From NCBI GenBank assembly GCA_030522415.1, contig CM060121.1, positions 7,179,976 through 7,243,975 on the forward strand: DNA of 64,000 bases, in the 5' to 3' direction. The position numbers and the translations under genes are program-made. Position 1 is the stretch's first letter. Each line of letters starts with the position of its first letter. Positions 25,129 through 36,404 of this stretch are shown here, piece by piece. Origin of the DNA: Channallabes apus (taxonomy: Eukaryota; Chordata; Actinopteri; Siluriformes; Clariidae). The notes under the pieces were generated by a model. The model ran no database searches. It was not told the origin of the DNA and saw only the letters and a program-made list of their open reading frames with translations.

Positions 25129-25565
25129 TAACAAAAAGACAGAAAAAGAGAAAAACAGGAAAGTAACATCCCTCTGTCTGGATGAACGAATAATAAATAA
25201 ATGGGCAGATGAATGGATGAACATTAAAGGGGATAGAGGGATGGACAGATGGATGGGTGAATAAGTGGATGGACAGAATAGATGGATGAGTTAATGTAGT
25301 GTAGGAATGATGTTGAAATGGATGGATGAATAAACGGGTAACTGAAAAGGACGGACAATGATACATAGATATACAAATGAGTGGATTCATGGAGGGAGAG
25401 ATGAAAAATGGATGTTAAATTAAAAGTAAACAGTTTTATTGAAGTCAGTAAATAACTAAGTAGATAAAGAGGAAAGTAAACTAGTCGGAGTAAATAAACA
25501 CAGTAATAATATGTAGCTGAGTAAATAAAGGCCAAACTAAATATGCGTGAATATGTGAAGAATTA

Positions 25566-27839
25566 TTTCACTCTGTAACTGCCAAACTCCAGACTCGACA
25601 CCCTGATGCCTTTCTCCTGATCTCCGGTGATTTCAATCACACATCACTGAACAAGACTATTCCCACTTTCACCCAGTACGTGGATTGTCACACTAGGGGG
25701 GAGAAGACACTAGACCTGCTGTATGCTAATGTCAAAGGTGCTTACAGTGCTGCAGCACTTCCCCCCCTGGGGAGGTCGGATCACAACCTAGTCCACCTCA
25801 TGCCCACATACAAACCACTAGTTCAGAGACAGCCTGCTAATGTGAGGAGTGTAAGAAGATGGACAGAAGGTGCCACTGCTACGTTACAGGATTGTTTCGA
25901 GGCTACAGACTGGGAGGTTCTCAGTGCATCATATGGAGAGGACATTGATGGAATGACGGACTGCATCACGGAGTACATTAACTTCTGTGTTGACACCTGT
26001 GTACCGATGAGAGATATTCGCTGTTTCCCCAACAACAAACCCTGGGTCACCAAAGACATTAAAGCGTGTTTAAATGAAAAAAAAAGTGCCTTTAGGTCTG
26101 GTGATAAGGAAGCAGTGAAGAAGGCTCAAAAAATGCTAACCGGGAAAATCAAGGAAGGGAAAGAGGCATACAGGAGAAAACTAGAACAAAGGCTGAAGCA
26201 AAACAACACGAGAGAGGTGTGGAGGGGCATGAGGAGTATCACTGGCTATAAGACAAGCGGCCAGGCTATTGAGGGGAATAGGGAACGTGCAAACGACCTC
26301 AACACTTTCTTCAATAGATTTGATGTCCCTATGTCTCACACTCCCCCCGACTTCAACCCAAATCCACACATTCCTGCTCCTATGTCCTCCCCTACACAGA
26401 GAACAGTCACAGTCACTACTCCTGCACTCCCTGCAATCAACATCTCAGTGGATCAGGTTAAACATGGCCTGAGTAAGATCAGCCCTACAAAAGCTGTAGG
26501 TCCGGATAAGATCAATCCGAGAGTCCTGAAATCCTGTGCTCCCCAACTATGTGGTGTCCTCCAGTACCTCTTTAGCCTGAGTCTGTCTCTTCAGAAAGTC
26601 CCTGCACTGTGGAAAACATCATGCATTGTGCCGGTACCCAAAACACCACGTCCCTGTGCCCAGAACGACTACAGGCCGGTGGCTTTAACATCGCATATTA
26701 TGAAGGTGTTTGAGAGACTGATCCTGGATACACTTCGTCCCCTGGTGAAGTCCTCTCTGGACCCTCTTCAGTTTGCCTATCAGCCGTTCATGGGTGTTGA
26801 TGACGCCATAATACACCTGCTACATCGCACCTACTCTCACCTTGACAAGCCTAGGACCTCCGTAAGGATGATGTTCTTTGACTTCTCCAGTGCCTTCAAC
26901 ACCATCCAACCAGCAGTACTGGGGGAGAAATTAAGGAACATAAACATTGACACCCGCTTGGTTTCCTGGATCATGGACTACCTGACCTGTCGCCCCCAGT
27001 ATGTCCGACTAAAGAACTGTGTGTCAGAGACTTTGATCTGCAGCACTGGAGCTCCCCAGGGGACGGTACTGTCTCCGTTTCTTTTCACCCTCTATACATC
27101 TGACTTTAGATATAACTCAGAGTCATGCCACCTGCAGAAGTTCTCTGACGACTCTGTGGTTGTTGGGTGTATAGAGGAGGGTGACACCTCGGAGTACCAG
27201 TCTGTTGTGGATGACTTCGTTTCCTGGTGTGAGCGTAATCACCTACAACTCAACATCAGGAAAACAAAGGAGATGGTGGTAGACTTTAGGAGAAACAAGA
27301 CCCCTGTGACTCCTATATCTGTCAAGGGGGAGATAGTGGACATTGTCTCCGATTACAAATATCTGGGAGTTTATCTGGACAACAAACTTGACTGGTCACT
27401 CAACACAACGGCACTCTACAAGAAAGGTCAGAGTCGATTGTACTTTCTTCGAAGGCTCAGGTCTTTTAACGTCTGTAATACCATTCTACAGATGTTCTAT
27501 GAGACCGTTGTGGCGAGTGTCATTTTTTACGCTGTGGTCTGTTGGGGTGGTAACATTAAGGTGTCTGATAAGAACAAACTGGACAAGTCAATTAAAAAGG
27601 CCGGATCTGTGCTAGGCATGGAGCTTGACTCGGTGGATGTAGTAGCAAAGAGGAGGATTCTGTCCAAAGTACAATCCATTGTGAACAATCCTTCTCACCC
27701 GCTATACAGTGTTTTGGCTGAACAGAGGAGCAGTTTCAGCCAGAGACTGATTACTATCAAGTGTTCCACTGAGCGTCACAGGAAATCCTTTCTCCCAACG
27801 GCCATAAAACTTTACAACTCTTCTGGATTTTTTCACTGA
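25566..27839 (+). CDS. LINE ORF2, partial: APE C-terminus and reverse transcriptase
   Basis: Encodes the C-terminal part of an apurinic-type endonuclease (GDFNH, then GRSDHN with its catalytic SDH) followed by a full reverse transcriptase. RT landmarks in order are GPDKINPRVLK, the palm FFDFSSAFNTIQ (first Asp), STGAPQGTVLSPFLFTLYTSD, and the catalytic FSDDSVVV. The thumb region and a C-terminal domain with a CWGGN motif follow. The frame stays open for about 757 codons, including about 38 upstream of 25680 in the same frame, until TGA at 27837-27839. It starts at the 5' truncation, so it has no native start codon. The absence of any stop suggests recent insertion, but the copy cannot be autonomous without the N-terminal endonuclease and the promoter. 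Confidence 0.9.
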   Translation, partial: FHSVTAKLQTRHPDAFLLISGDFNHTSLNKTIPTFTQYVDCHTRGEKTLDLLYANVKGAYSAAALPPLGRSDHNLVHLMPTYKPLVQRQPANVRSVRRWTEGATATLQDCFEATDWEVLSASYGEDIDGMTDCITEYINFCVDTCVPMRDIRCFPNNKPWVTKDIKACLNEKKSAFRSGDKEAVKKAQKMLTGKIKEGKEAYRRKLEQRLKQNNTREVWRGMRSITGYKTSGQAIEGNRERANDLNTFFNRFDVPMSHTPPDFNPNPHIPAPMSSPTQRTVTVTTPALPAINISVDQVKHGLSKISPTKAVGPDKINPRVLKSCAPQLCGVLQYLFSLSLSLQKVPALWKTSCIVPVPKTPRPCAQNDYRPVALTSHIMKVFERLILDTLRPLVKSSLDPLQFAYQPFMGVDDAIIHLLHRTYSHLDKPRTSVRMMFFDFSSAFNTIQPAVLGEKLRNINIDTRLVSWIMDYLTCRPQYVRLKNCVSETLICSTGAPQGTVLSPFLFTLYTSDFRYNSESCHLQKFSDDSVVVGCIEEGDTSEYQSVVDDFVSWCERNHLQLNIRKTKEMVVDFRRNKTPVTPISVKGEIVDIVSDYKYLGVYLDNKLDWSLNTTALYKKGQSRLYFLRRLRSFNVCNTILQMFYETVVASVIFYAVVCWGGNIKVSDKNKLDKSIKKAGSVLGMELDSVDVVAKRRILSKVQSIVNNPSHPLYSVLAEQRSSFSQRLITIKCSTERHRKSFLPTAIKLYNSSGFFH

Positions 27840-27868
27840 CTGGTATACAACAGGACACTAATACTTAC

Positions 27869-27901
<33 letters not shown>

Positions 27902-28015
27902 CCCCACCTTCCTTAGTTAACAACTGTGAGCACCTGTAACCGAGCATAAGCAATTTCCCTTTGGGATTAATAAAGTTCTTTGAATCTTGAATCTTGAATT
28001 GAATCTTGAATTTGA
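25566..28015 (+). mobile_element. 5'-truncated L2/Rex-like LINE with 3' end
   Basis: Contains the end of an APE endonuclease, a complete reverse transcriptase frame, a 3' UTR with a T-run of about 32 (27871-27901) and the 3' end TTTCCCTTTGGGATTAATAA followed by a short (TTGAATC)n tail. The 5' edge falls at about 25566. It is antisense to ankrd50 within intron 2. The clade is inferred from protein and tail style. Confidence 0.88.
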
Positions 28016-28048
28016 GCGAGTGAGAAAACAAGAACAGTACAATGTGCT

Positions 28049-28049
<1 letters not shown>

Positions 28050-28090
<41 letters not shown>

Positions 28091-28204
28091 ACAGACACAC
28101 GATTGTTCAAACACACTTATACTACTGTACACAAAAACACATTCACACACTTACACATACACCTATGTGTATACACTCTCTATGACCCATCAGCCCCATA
28201 TGAA

Positions 28205-28235
<31 letters not shown>

Positions 28236-28372
28236 ACACTTATGGTGTGTGAAGAGACACTGCAATTACATATGAAGTGTGTCTGAGCTGTGGGCTGCAG
28301 TGTTCTCATAAACACTAATTGCTGCAGGGGATTCAGACTTGAGTAACATCTTCACACACACACACACACACA

Positions 28373-28425
<53 letters not shown>

Positions 28426-28493
28426 TATATAGTAAATGGACATGGTTCATGATTCAGGCGAGTACTAATATGATGACACAAGTTTTCAGTGAA

Positions 28494-28542
<49 letters not shown>

Positions 28543-28678
28543 ACAGACCATAGTGTGTCTGAGCTTCTTACTTGTCTTGGACTGATAATGAGGAGAAGAA
28601 GAGAGATAGAGCAAGACAGGGAGACAGATCGAGCAGGGATAAAGGCATAGAAATCCCTCTGTCTGGATTCTAACACCT

Positions 28679-28740
<62 letters not shown>

Positions 28741-28810
28741 GACAGACACACACACACAGACAGACAAAACTGGATGATTTCAACCAGGTGTTTTATTGTT
28801 CATGCTATTT

Positions 28811-28844
<34 letters not shown>

Positions 28845-29170
28845 CACTACGTATGTATGGGCACATACTTCTTTGACAACCATATTAATTACAACACACA
28901 CACACACACACACAAATTCCACATGCCTGACAACCAAATAAATTACAGCTAAGCCAAACCCCGACACATACACACATACACACATACACACACATACACA
29001 CACACACTTTCAGTCCAGTTTAGCCTTCTTTTCTTCTCCATTTGAAGTCTATAATCATCTCATTAATCATGTTGTGTGTGAAAAAGCAGCACTAATATGG
29101 ATGCAGATAAAAAAACAACCCAATTAACACGCACACACACACACGCACACACGCACACACACACGTACAC
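28050..29170. repeat. Field of CA microsatellites
   Basis: At least nine separate (CA)n runs (for example 28051-28083, 28353-28422, 28498-28540, 28680-28735, 28813-28842) lie in 1.1 kb between the LINE end and the 36-bp array. A C16-17 run at 28206-28220 lies among them. The reading frames here are artefacts. Confidence 0.95.
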
Positions 29171-29232
29171 ACTTTAGACAAAAAGAAATCCCATGAACAC
29201 CAACCATGTAACTAGGCAAAATCAGTCATCAC

Positions 29233-31392
29233 AATGAAGGAGGCGTGGCCTTTGTGCCTCTCAGTCCTAATGAAGGAGGCGTGGCCTTTGTGCCTCTCAG
29301 TCCTAATGAAGGAGGCGTGGCCTTTGTGCCTCTCAGTCCTAATGAAGGAGGCGTGGCCTTTGTGCCCATCAGTCCTAATGAAGGAGGCGTGGCCTTTGTG
29401 CCTCTCAGTCCTAATGAAGGAGGCGTGGCCTTTGTGCCCATCAGTCCTAATGAAGGAGGCGTGGCCTTTGTGCCTCTCAGTCCTAATGAAGGAGGCGTGG
29501 CCTTTGTGCCCATCAGTCCTAATGAAGGAGGCGTGGCCTTTGTGCCCATCAGTCCTAATGAAGGAGGCGTGGCCTTTGTGCCCATCAGTCCTAATGAAGG
29601 AGGCGTGGCCTTTGTGCCTCTCGGTCCTAATGAAGGAGGCGTGGCCTTTGTGCCTCTCGGTCCTAATGAAGGAGGCGTGGCCTTTGTGCCTCTCAGTCCT
29701 AATGAAGGAGGCGTGGCCTTTGTGCCTATGGGTCCTAATGAAGGAGGCGTGTCCTTTGTGCCTATCGGTCCTAATGAAGGAGGCGTGTCCTTTGTGCCTC
29801 TCAGTCCTAATGAAGGAGGCGTGTCCTTTGTGCCTCTCAGTCCTAATGAAGGAGGCGTGTCCTTTGTGCCTCTCAGTCCTAATGAAGGAGGCGTGGCCTT
29901 TGTGCCTCTCAGTCCTAATGAAGGAGGCGTGGCCTTTGTGCCTCTCAGTCCTAATGAAGGAGGCGTGGCCTTTGTGCCCATAAGTCCTAATGAAGGAGGC
30001 GTGGCCTTTGTGCCTCTCAGTCCTAATGAAGGAGGCGTGGCCTTTGTGCCCATCAGTCCTAATGAAGGAGGCGTGGCCTTTGTGCCTCTCGGTCCTAATG
30101 AAGGAGGCATGGCCTTTGTGCCTCTCAGTCCTAATGAAGGAGGCGTGTCCTTTGTGCCTCTCAGTCCTAATGAAGGAGGCGTGGCCTTTGTGCCGCTCAG
30201 TCCTAATGAAGGAGGCGTGGCCTTTGTGCCCATCAGTCCTAATGAAGGAGGCGTGGCCTTTGTGCCCATCAGTCCTAATGAAGGAGGCGTGGCCTTTGTG
30301 CCCATCAGTCCTAATGAAGGAGGCGTGGCCTTTGTGCCTCTCGGTCCTAATGAAGGAGGCGTGGCCTTTGTGCCTCTCGGTCCTAATGAAGGAGGCGTGG
30401 CCTTTGTGCCTCTCGGTCCTAATGAAGGAGGCGTGGCCTTTGTGCCTATCGGTCCTAATGAAGGAGGCGTGTCCTTTGTGCCTATCGGTCCTAATGAAGG
30501 AGGCGTGTCCTTTGTGCCTCTCGGTCCTAATGAAGGAGGCGTGGCCTTTGTGCCTCTCAGTCCTAATGAAGGAGGCGTGTCCTTTGTGCCTCTCAGTTCT
30601 AATGAAGGAGGCGTGGCCTTTGTGCCTCTCAGTCCTAATGAAGGAGGCGTGGCCTTTGTGCCTCTCAGTCCTAATGAAGGAGGCGTGGCCTTTGTGCCCA
30701 TCAGTCCTAATGAAGGAGGCGTGGCCTTTGTGCCTCTCGGTCCTAATGAAGGAGGCGTGGCCTTTGTGCCTCTCAGTCCTAATGAAGGAGGCGTGTCCTT
30801 TGTGCCTCTCAGTCCTAATGAAGGAGGCGTGGCCTTTGTGCCTCTCAGGCCTAATGAAGGAGGCGTGGCCTTTGTGCCTCTCAGTCCTAATGAAGGAGGC
30901 GTGGCCTTTGTGCCTCTCAGTCCTAATGAAGGAGGTGTGGCCTTTGTGCCCATCAGTCCTAATGAAGGAGGCGTGGCCTTTGTGCCTCTCGGTCCTAATG
31001 AAGGAGGCGTGGCTTTTGTGCCCATCAGTCCTAATGAAGGAGGCGTGGCCTTTGTGCCTCTCGGTCCTAATGAAGGAGGCGTGGCCTTTGTGCCTATCGG
31101 TCCTAATGAAGGAGGCGTGTCCTTTGTGCCTCTCAGTCCTAATGAAGGAGGCGTGGCCTTTGTGCCTCTCAGTCCTAATGAAGGAGGCGTGGCCTTTGTG
31201 CCTCTCAGTCCTAATGAAGGAGGCGTGGCCTTTGTGCCTCTCAGTCCTAATGAAGGAGGCGTGGCCTTTGTGCCTCTCAGTCCTAATGAAGGAGGCGTGG
31301 CCTTTGTGCCTCTCAGTCCTAATGAAGGAGGCGTGGCCTTTGTGCCTCTCAGTCCTAATGAAGGAGGCGTGGCCTTTGTGCCTCTCAGTCCT
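29233..31392 (+). repeat. 36-bp minisatellite, 60 uninterrupted copies
   Basis: Sixty head-to-tail 36-bp units run without indels; the unit starts AATGAAGGAGGCGTGGCC and ends CTCTCAGTCCT. Nearly all variation falls at a few positions: GTGGCC or GTGTCC, CCTCTC or CCCATC or CCTATC, and CAGT or CGGT. Because 36 is divisible by 3, long frames stay open on both strands (up to 717 codons, reading NEGGVAFVPLSP repeats). I regard these as artefacts. A decayed partial unit follows at 31393-31425. The array lies in ankrd50 intron 2, 95 bp from the exon 2 donor. Confidence 0.97.
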
Positions 31393-31487
31393 ACCTAAGT
31401 GGCTGTGGCTTTTATGCCTGAGCTCTTTGCCGGTCTGTTATTATTTAGTCATGTGGCCTCCCAATAGTACAGTTATTAATAACTTAC

Positions 31488-31720
31488 CCGTGAACAGCTT
31501 GGTGATGTTTTTGTTCTGGCGGCGGGCGGAGCAGATGAGGAGGAGCCATGGTGGAAGGAGTTCATGGTGGGAAGAGAGAAGCTCGCCGATGCTGCGCGGG
31601 CTCAAGGGGCTGGAGCTCGATTCTGCCCCACCCACTTTCATCCCCTCGTCTATGGAGTCGACGAGCAAAAACAGCGCCTGTGAAGGAGGAGCGCAGCTCA
31701 GAAGCGGCAGCAGCACACAG
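31488..31720 (-). CDS. ankrd50: ANKRD50, coding exon 2 (Walker B segment)
   Basis: Second coding exon, 233 bp, encoding about residues 158-235 of ANKRD50. The acceptor is TTCTCAG at 31721 and the donor is GTAAGT from 31487. The phase matches exon 1 (AG+C gives Ser158) and exon 3 (G+GT gives Gly236). It carries the Walker B-like segment LFLLVDSIDE at about 174-183, then a variable Ser-rich stretch, then the conserved PPWLLLICSAR and KLFTG at the junction. It completes the nucleotide-binding half of the protein. Intron 1 upstream is 15.2 kb. The exon sits 95 bp from a 2.2-kb minisatellite located just inside intron 2. Confidence 0.93.
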
Positions 31721-32127
31721 CTGAGAACGAGAGAAAGTCAGAACCAGAAAGTATTTAGTACAGATTAGCGTTCATAGGCATTTTCTCTGAATTTCTCATA
31801 AATATGAAAAAAGGAGCGGACTGCTTACATGAACAGCTATTTGTTAATATTTATCTGCATACAAAATCAATGTAGCAATATAGACCTGTGCAATTATTTA
31901 ATCTTAAAAGGTTGTAATAAAAGGTTATTACAGGTAGTATACGCATAGTCAAGAGTTCATGTAAAGTTTGTCAATAATAAATTTTTTGTTCTTTCACTTA
32001 AATACTTTTAAGTCTAAGTAATAATGAAACAAATAATAAAAGGAAATGAACTTCCAGCCTCCTAATCATTTTGATTCATATGATTTTCATTCACGTTTAA
32101 TACAAACTTCCATAATTCTTATGATTG

Positions 32128-32196
32128 TGTAAAGCTGCTCTGCAACAATGACAATTGTTATAAGCGCTATACAAATTAAATAAAACTGAATTGAAT
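32128..32196 (+). mobile_element. 3' end fragment of an L2-type LINE
   Basis: GTGTAAAGCTGCTCTGCAAC, then AAGCGCTATACAAATTAAAT and a (TGAAT)n tail, are the familiar 3' terminus of teleost L2-type elements. Confidence 0.65.
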
Positions 32197-34100
32197 ATGA
32201 TGAATAGGTTTGGATACAAACTGGTGCATTTATTATTTAAATATCACAGAAAAATAATGTGATTGTTTTTATCGAATTGGGCAGCCCTAATACTAACCTG
32301 TTTTTTATTAAACAAGGAAGTGTGTATGAAAAGCATGTGGCAGGGAAAGACCATCACTAGACAATAAAACTTGTAGATTGTATTTCTCAGCCTGTGAAAA
32401 TAATGGGTCTGTATTCAAATTTGTATACGAATCCAGCAAGCTTTTGAGGACATCGCCGGTGTATCCGTTCCAGCGTTTGGTTATCGCCCGTCTCTACCTC
32501 ATTACACGCAGACATGTCTCTTCTGTTGCATAACATTTAATTCTTCAATGCTGAAAATGTACGGAAATGCAACGTGGAAATGCTCTGGACCATAAACCTG
32601 GTTCCTCTCCTGCGGTACGTGACTGCTGAGTGTCGGTGCTGTGGAACGATCGGAGGTCAAACTCTCCTGTTTAGCTTTTCGGGACACGTTCTGTTTTTGG
32701 AAAATGATTAACTTTAGGGTGTTTATATCGCACCACCCCATCGCTTATTATTCCCGAACAGCAGCATGTCTCATCCTGTTTAATTCCGCGTACATCCTAT
32801 AATTCGGTTCGAAGGGTTCTAAGGTGGACAAACAAGTAGCTTAAACCTCGCTCTTTTTCTCTCGCTCAATCTCCCTGTCCTTGGACATATCGACGGGTGC
32901 GAGACGAGCGCTGACTCAGCAGCGCATGTGGGACAGGAAGTAATCTGTAACTCATTTTCCTTCCATTCTCAGAGGGACAAAAACAGACGGATAAGCAAAC
33001 CATCGGATACTGCAGACGTCGATAGTTGGTAGTGCTCTGTCCTACTTTTGCTGACATGTACCGGAAATCTTTCCCACTATTACAACCAATCCCGAGAAGC
33101 CTATTGTAGATGCCCAAGACACACTCTACACGAAGATCGAGCCCCGAAATAAAAAACGGGAGCTGGTACTGTCTTGTTTACTTGTTTCTGTTTGCACATT
33201 TGCTCTCGTTCTATCACCTGACGGCTGCTACGGCAACGGTGTGAAGAAAATAAATGCGATGGAGATAGGTGGAGATAGACGAGGCGAGACAAGTTGAAGG
33301 CGGATGAGGACGAGGAGGAAGAAAGCACGGCAGAGAAAGAGAGAGAGAGAGAAAGAAAGGGAGAGCGCTCCCTGCATCCTTTCATCCCTTCACAGAATAT
33401 GCCTCTCTCTCTCTCTCTCTCTCGTTCTCTCCATCGTCATTTCTCTTTTTAGCCTCTCCCTCACCACCAGGGCTAAATAACAGACTGCAGCGTAACGCTT
33501 GCCCCCTCTCTCGCTCTCTCATTCCTCCTACTCGATGGGGGAAAAAAAGCTTCAAAAGCATCGATTACAGTTGATCTCGTTCAACTATGTGGTGTTCAGA
33601 GGCAAACACGTCACACACACACACACACACAATTACTGATTTATACACCCACCTAGGTCATCATATAAGAACGTTACACAACAAATTCAGCACCGCTGCT
33701 CTGGGCCGAGACGAGTCATTAGTCATGCCTGCGTACCACGAGTACCAGGAAGAGTTGCAGACATGGTGCACATCATTCATCTGTCAAATGCATTCGTCAT
33801 AGAAGCGCCACGAGTCTGTCATTAATCACGACGGTGCCTGATAAAATTCTACAACGTTAAACCCTGAGAGCGCTTTGTGCTGCGACTGCTTCATCTTGTC
33901 ACATAAAAAAAAAAAATGTAAATGTCAAATAAAAGCGCAATCAGACCTTGAAGCTTTTCTACTGTGGGTTCTCCTGTTAGTGTTAGCATTCTGACTTTTT
34001 TTTTTTTAATGTTAAGCGCAATTAGAAACATAAATGTCAAGATGAGTAAGTAAGAAAAAGTAGAAAGCAAGTAAAAATCGACGATGCAGTGATTTGATTT

Positions 34101-34126
34101 GGGGGGGAGGGGGATGGGGGGGGGGT
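34101..34126 (+). other. G-run cluster
   Basis: Runs of 7, 5 and 10 G separated by A or AT; could form a quadruplex. Confidence 0.6.
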
Positions 34127-34198
34127 GATTACTTATGCTCTCAGAACCACTCTCACAGACTTGTACCATTGAGGAAGGAAAACTAAATAAAAGATAGA

Positions 34199-34915
34199 AC
34201 CTGGTCGTTCAGGTCATCGGCTGATTTCATTTATTGCCACGTGACCTAGACCTGACCAACTGTAGCAAGCCTTGATCTCAACACTGCCTCCAGAGGCTTG
34301 GACACTGGGCACTATGTCCTTCTTACCCTGATGCATCCATCTAGGGCTGCAACAACTAATCGATAAAATCGATAATTATCGATAATGAAATTCGTTGTCA
34401 ACGAATACCCTGATTTATGGTTTTATATAGTTAAGCAAAACAACAAATCAAAGCGCTCAGCTTTATCCGATTAATCGATTAATCGGGGAAAAATAAATCG
34501 CCCAACTAATCGATTATCAAAATATTCGTTAGTTGTAGCCCTACATCCATCACCCTGAAACAGGGTCCGACCTGGACTAATCAGACCACGGTAGCTTTTT
34601 CCATTGCTGCTAAGTCCAATCTTTATGCTTCCTGACAACTTGTCAGTGCTTCTTATGGAAACACTGCTGTTTAGTCCCACACTAAACTGTGTGTATAGAA
34701 ATTATCTTACTTTCACTATTAACAGTGCATTTTTTTAACAAAACAACATTATTAAAATGATCTCAATTCATGATTCTTTTCCCCACAGGGTTGACAGTTT
34801 GCCGCCATCCTTCCAGGTATTAACGATGTGTTGGACAGGTCTTAACCCAGTTCAGTCATTTCAAGCATCATTAGCGGTTTTCTTTGCTCAATGCAGGCCA
34901 ACAGTTTGACACTTC
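34199..34915 (-). pseudogene. Tc1 transposase pseudogene split by a hAT MITE
   Basis: The minus strand encodes KIGLSSNGKSYRGLISPGRT (34570-34640), and further family blocks lie on either side (GGCCTGCATTGAGCAAAGAA, CCAACACATCGTTAATACC). Large internal losses; no ends identified. Confidence 0.7.
34342..34543. mobile_element. hAT MITE inserted in the Tc1 pseudogene
   Basis: Ends TAGGGCTGCAACAACTAATC and the inverted GTTAGTTGTAGCCCTA are flanked by the perfect 8-bp duplication CATCCATC (34334-34341 and 34544-34551). Confidence 0.93.
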
Positions 34916-34965
34916 AATAATTTAATATGACTTTATGTGGCGTATCAGCGATACCTGCAGTGCAT

Positions 34966-35450
34966 TATACTAATATATATATATATATAAAGGAGAGGTT
35001 TTGTCTGTACGTTGGTCAGAACTCGCTCTTTCAATAATATCTTTACGTTTCATACATTGGAGGACCCGAAACCAGTCTCAGGAAAACTATTTGTCTGTCT
35101 GTTCTTTCCTAAAAGATTTTGTCACAGCATCACAAAACCGGTAAGATGGAATTTAATTAATCTTTGGCAGTAATTAGGTATTTGACTGAAGGTAAACCAG
35201 GGCCCTAAATGAAATAATTTGAGTAGAGGTGATGTTATGAGATGTTGTATGGCAGATTAGAAACTGCAAGTTTTCTTCACAGGGAACTGTGCATGAGTCA
35301 ATCTGTGGGCGCGTCTTAAATCGACCGCTGCACAGAATTTATTGAAACTTTGCAGTACCTGCATATATCTACCTCACGTTTAACCTGCACCATAAGTCAT
35401 ATCTAAATGCTGAATAAAAGCAAGGTTATGAACGGTTATGTGCAGCTGTT
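34966..35450. repeat. Unclassified interspersed repeat, copy A
   Basis: Begins near ACTAATATATATAT and AAAGGAGAGGTTTTGTCTGT, includes TTCATACATTGGAGGACC, then GAATTTATTGAAACTTTGCA and TTTAACCTGCACCATAAGTC. Its parts recur at 52160-52340, 53563-53680 and 57176-57300. A Helitron-like origin is possible but unproven. Confidence 0.6.
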
Positions 35451-36140
35451 TGTTTCTTCACGCACAGCAAACATGGTGTACAGAGAGGCCTTACACGGAA
35501 TTCACTAAAGTGGCTGAATAATTTTGCACCTTTCATGTTCCCATGTATATAAATAAATAAATATCACACTAAAAGGATTTATTCAAACTAATATTAACAA
35601 TAATAAGATGACAAACTTATTTAATAACGCTTCCACCACCATTCAACAAAATTTCTAAAATGTGTGAAAAAATTTTGTGACTTATTTGATTAGAACTTAC
35701 TGAGTCAAGTAAGTAAATCAAGTGAAACCTTATAAAAAGTTTCTTCCTATGTGTTAATAACTTACATAGAGGGTTCTTCCATATTAGGGCTTAAACCTGA
35801 AATAATTATCACTTACATTAAAGCTGATCAGCTTATTTTTAGTTTCAACCTTTTAACTATTTCTACTAGGGCTGCAACTAACGATTATTTTTATAATCGA
35901 TTAGTTGGTCGATTATTCTTCCGATTAATCAATTAATCAGATAAACGCTAGACGCTTTAATTTGATGTTTGAATTAACAATATAAAACCATAAATCAGGG
36001 TATTATTTATGTATAAACGTAAACTTTAAAAAATGCAATAGCCACATAGAGTTTAATGATCTTTAATTTTGACATTTAAACCTTATTTTATGTAAATCAA
36101 CATTTTGTTTTTAACAGTAATTGCAGATGGCAAGTTGACA

Positions 36141-36203
<63 letters not shown>
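36141..36203. repeat. (TG)n(AT)n microsatellite
   Basis: TG run passing into a pure TA run, inside the hAT-like element. Confidence 0.95.
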
Positions 36204-36207
<4 letters not shown>

Positions 36208-36404
36208 AAAAAATACACTGACACATTCAGTTGTTAAGAATGACCTCACTTTTAAATTCTCTTAAATTAATTCAACTTAATAAGAAGAAGAATAGACTTC
36301 TAGATTATTATGATATTATTTTTAATTGAAGTTTAATTGAAGTGTCTCATCCTTTTCACGGTTTATACATTATTTCGATCCTCTCGTGTATTTTATAGAC
36401 ATTC

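Larger units (their letters stand above)
11749..31487 (-). other. ankrd50: ankrd50 intron 2
   Basis: This 19.7-kb intron lies between GTAAGT (31487) and TTTCAG (11749). It holds SINEs, MITEs, a LINE, microsatellites and the 36-bp minisatellite, listed separately. In 11789-14878 I see no gene or recognisable repeat apart from a G15 run at 12559-12573 and a short AT run near 13365. The 110-codon frame at 13887-14219 has no recognisable similarity. Confidence 0.9.

Noticed and set aside
25823..26369. Minus-strand frames opposite the LINE
   Set aside because: Shadows of the reverse transcriptase frame.
28374..28767. Cys/Val-rich small proteins
   Set aside because: They are translations of (CA)n/(TG)n runs.
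29233..31392. CRISPR-like array (regular 36-bp repeats)
   Set aside because: There are no unique spacers; the units are directly adjacent and the DNA is vertebrate. It is a minisatellite.
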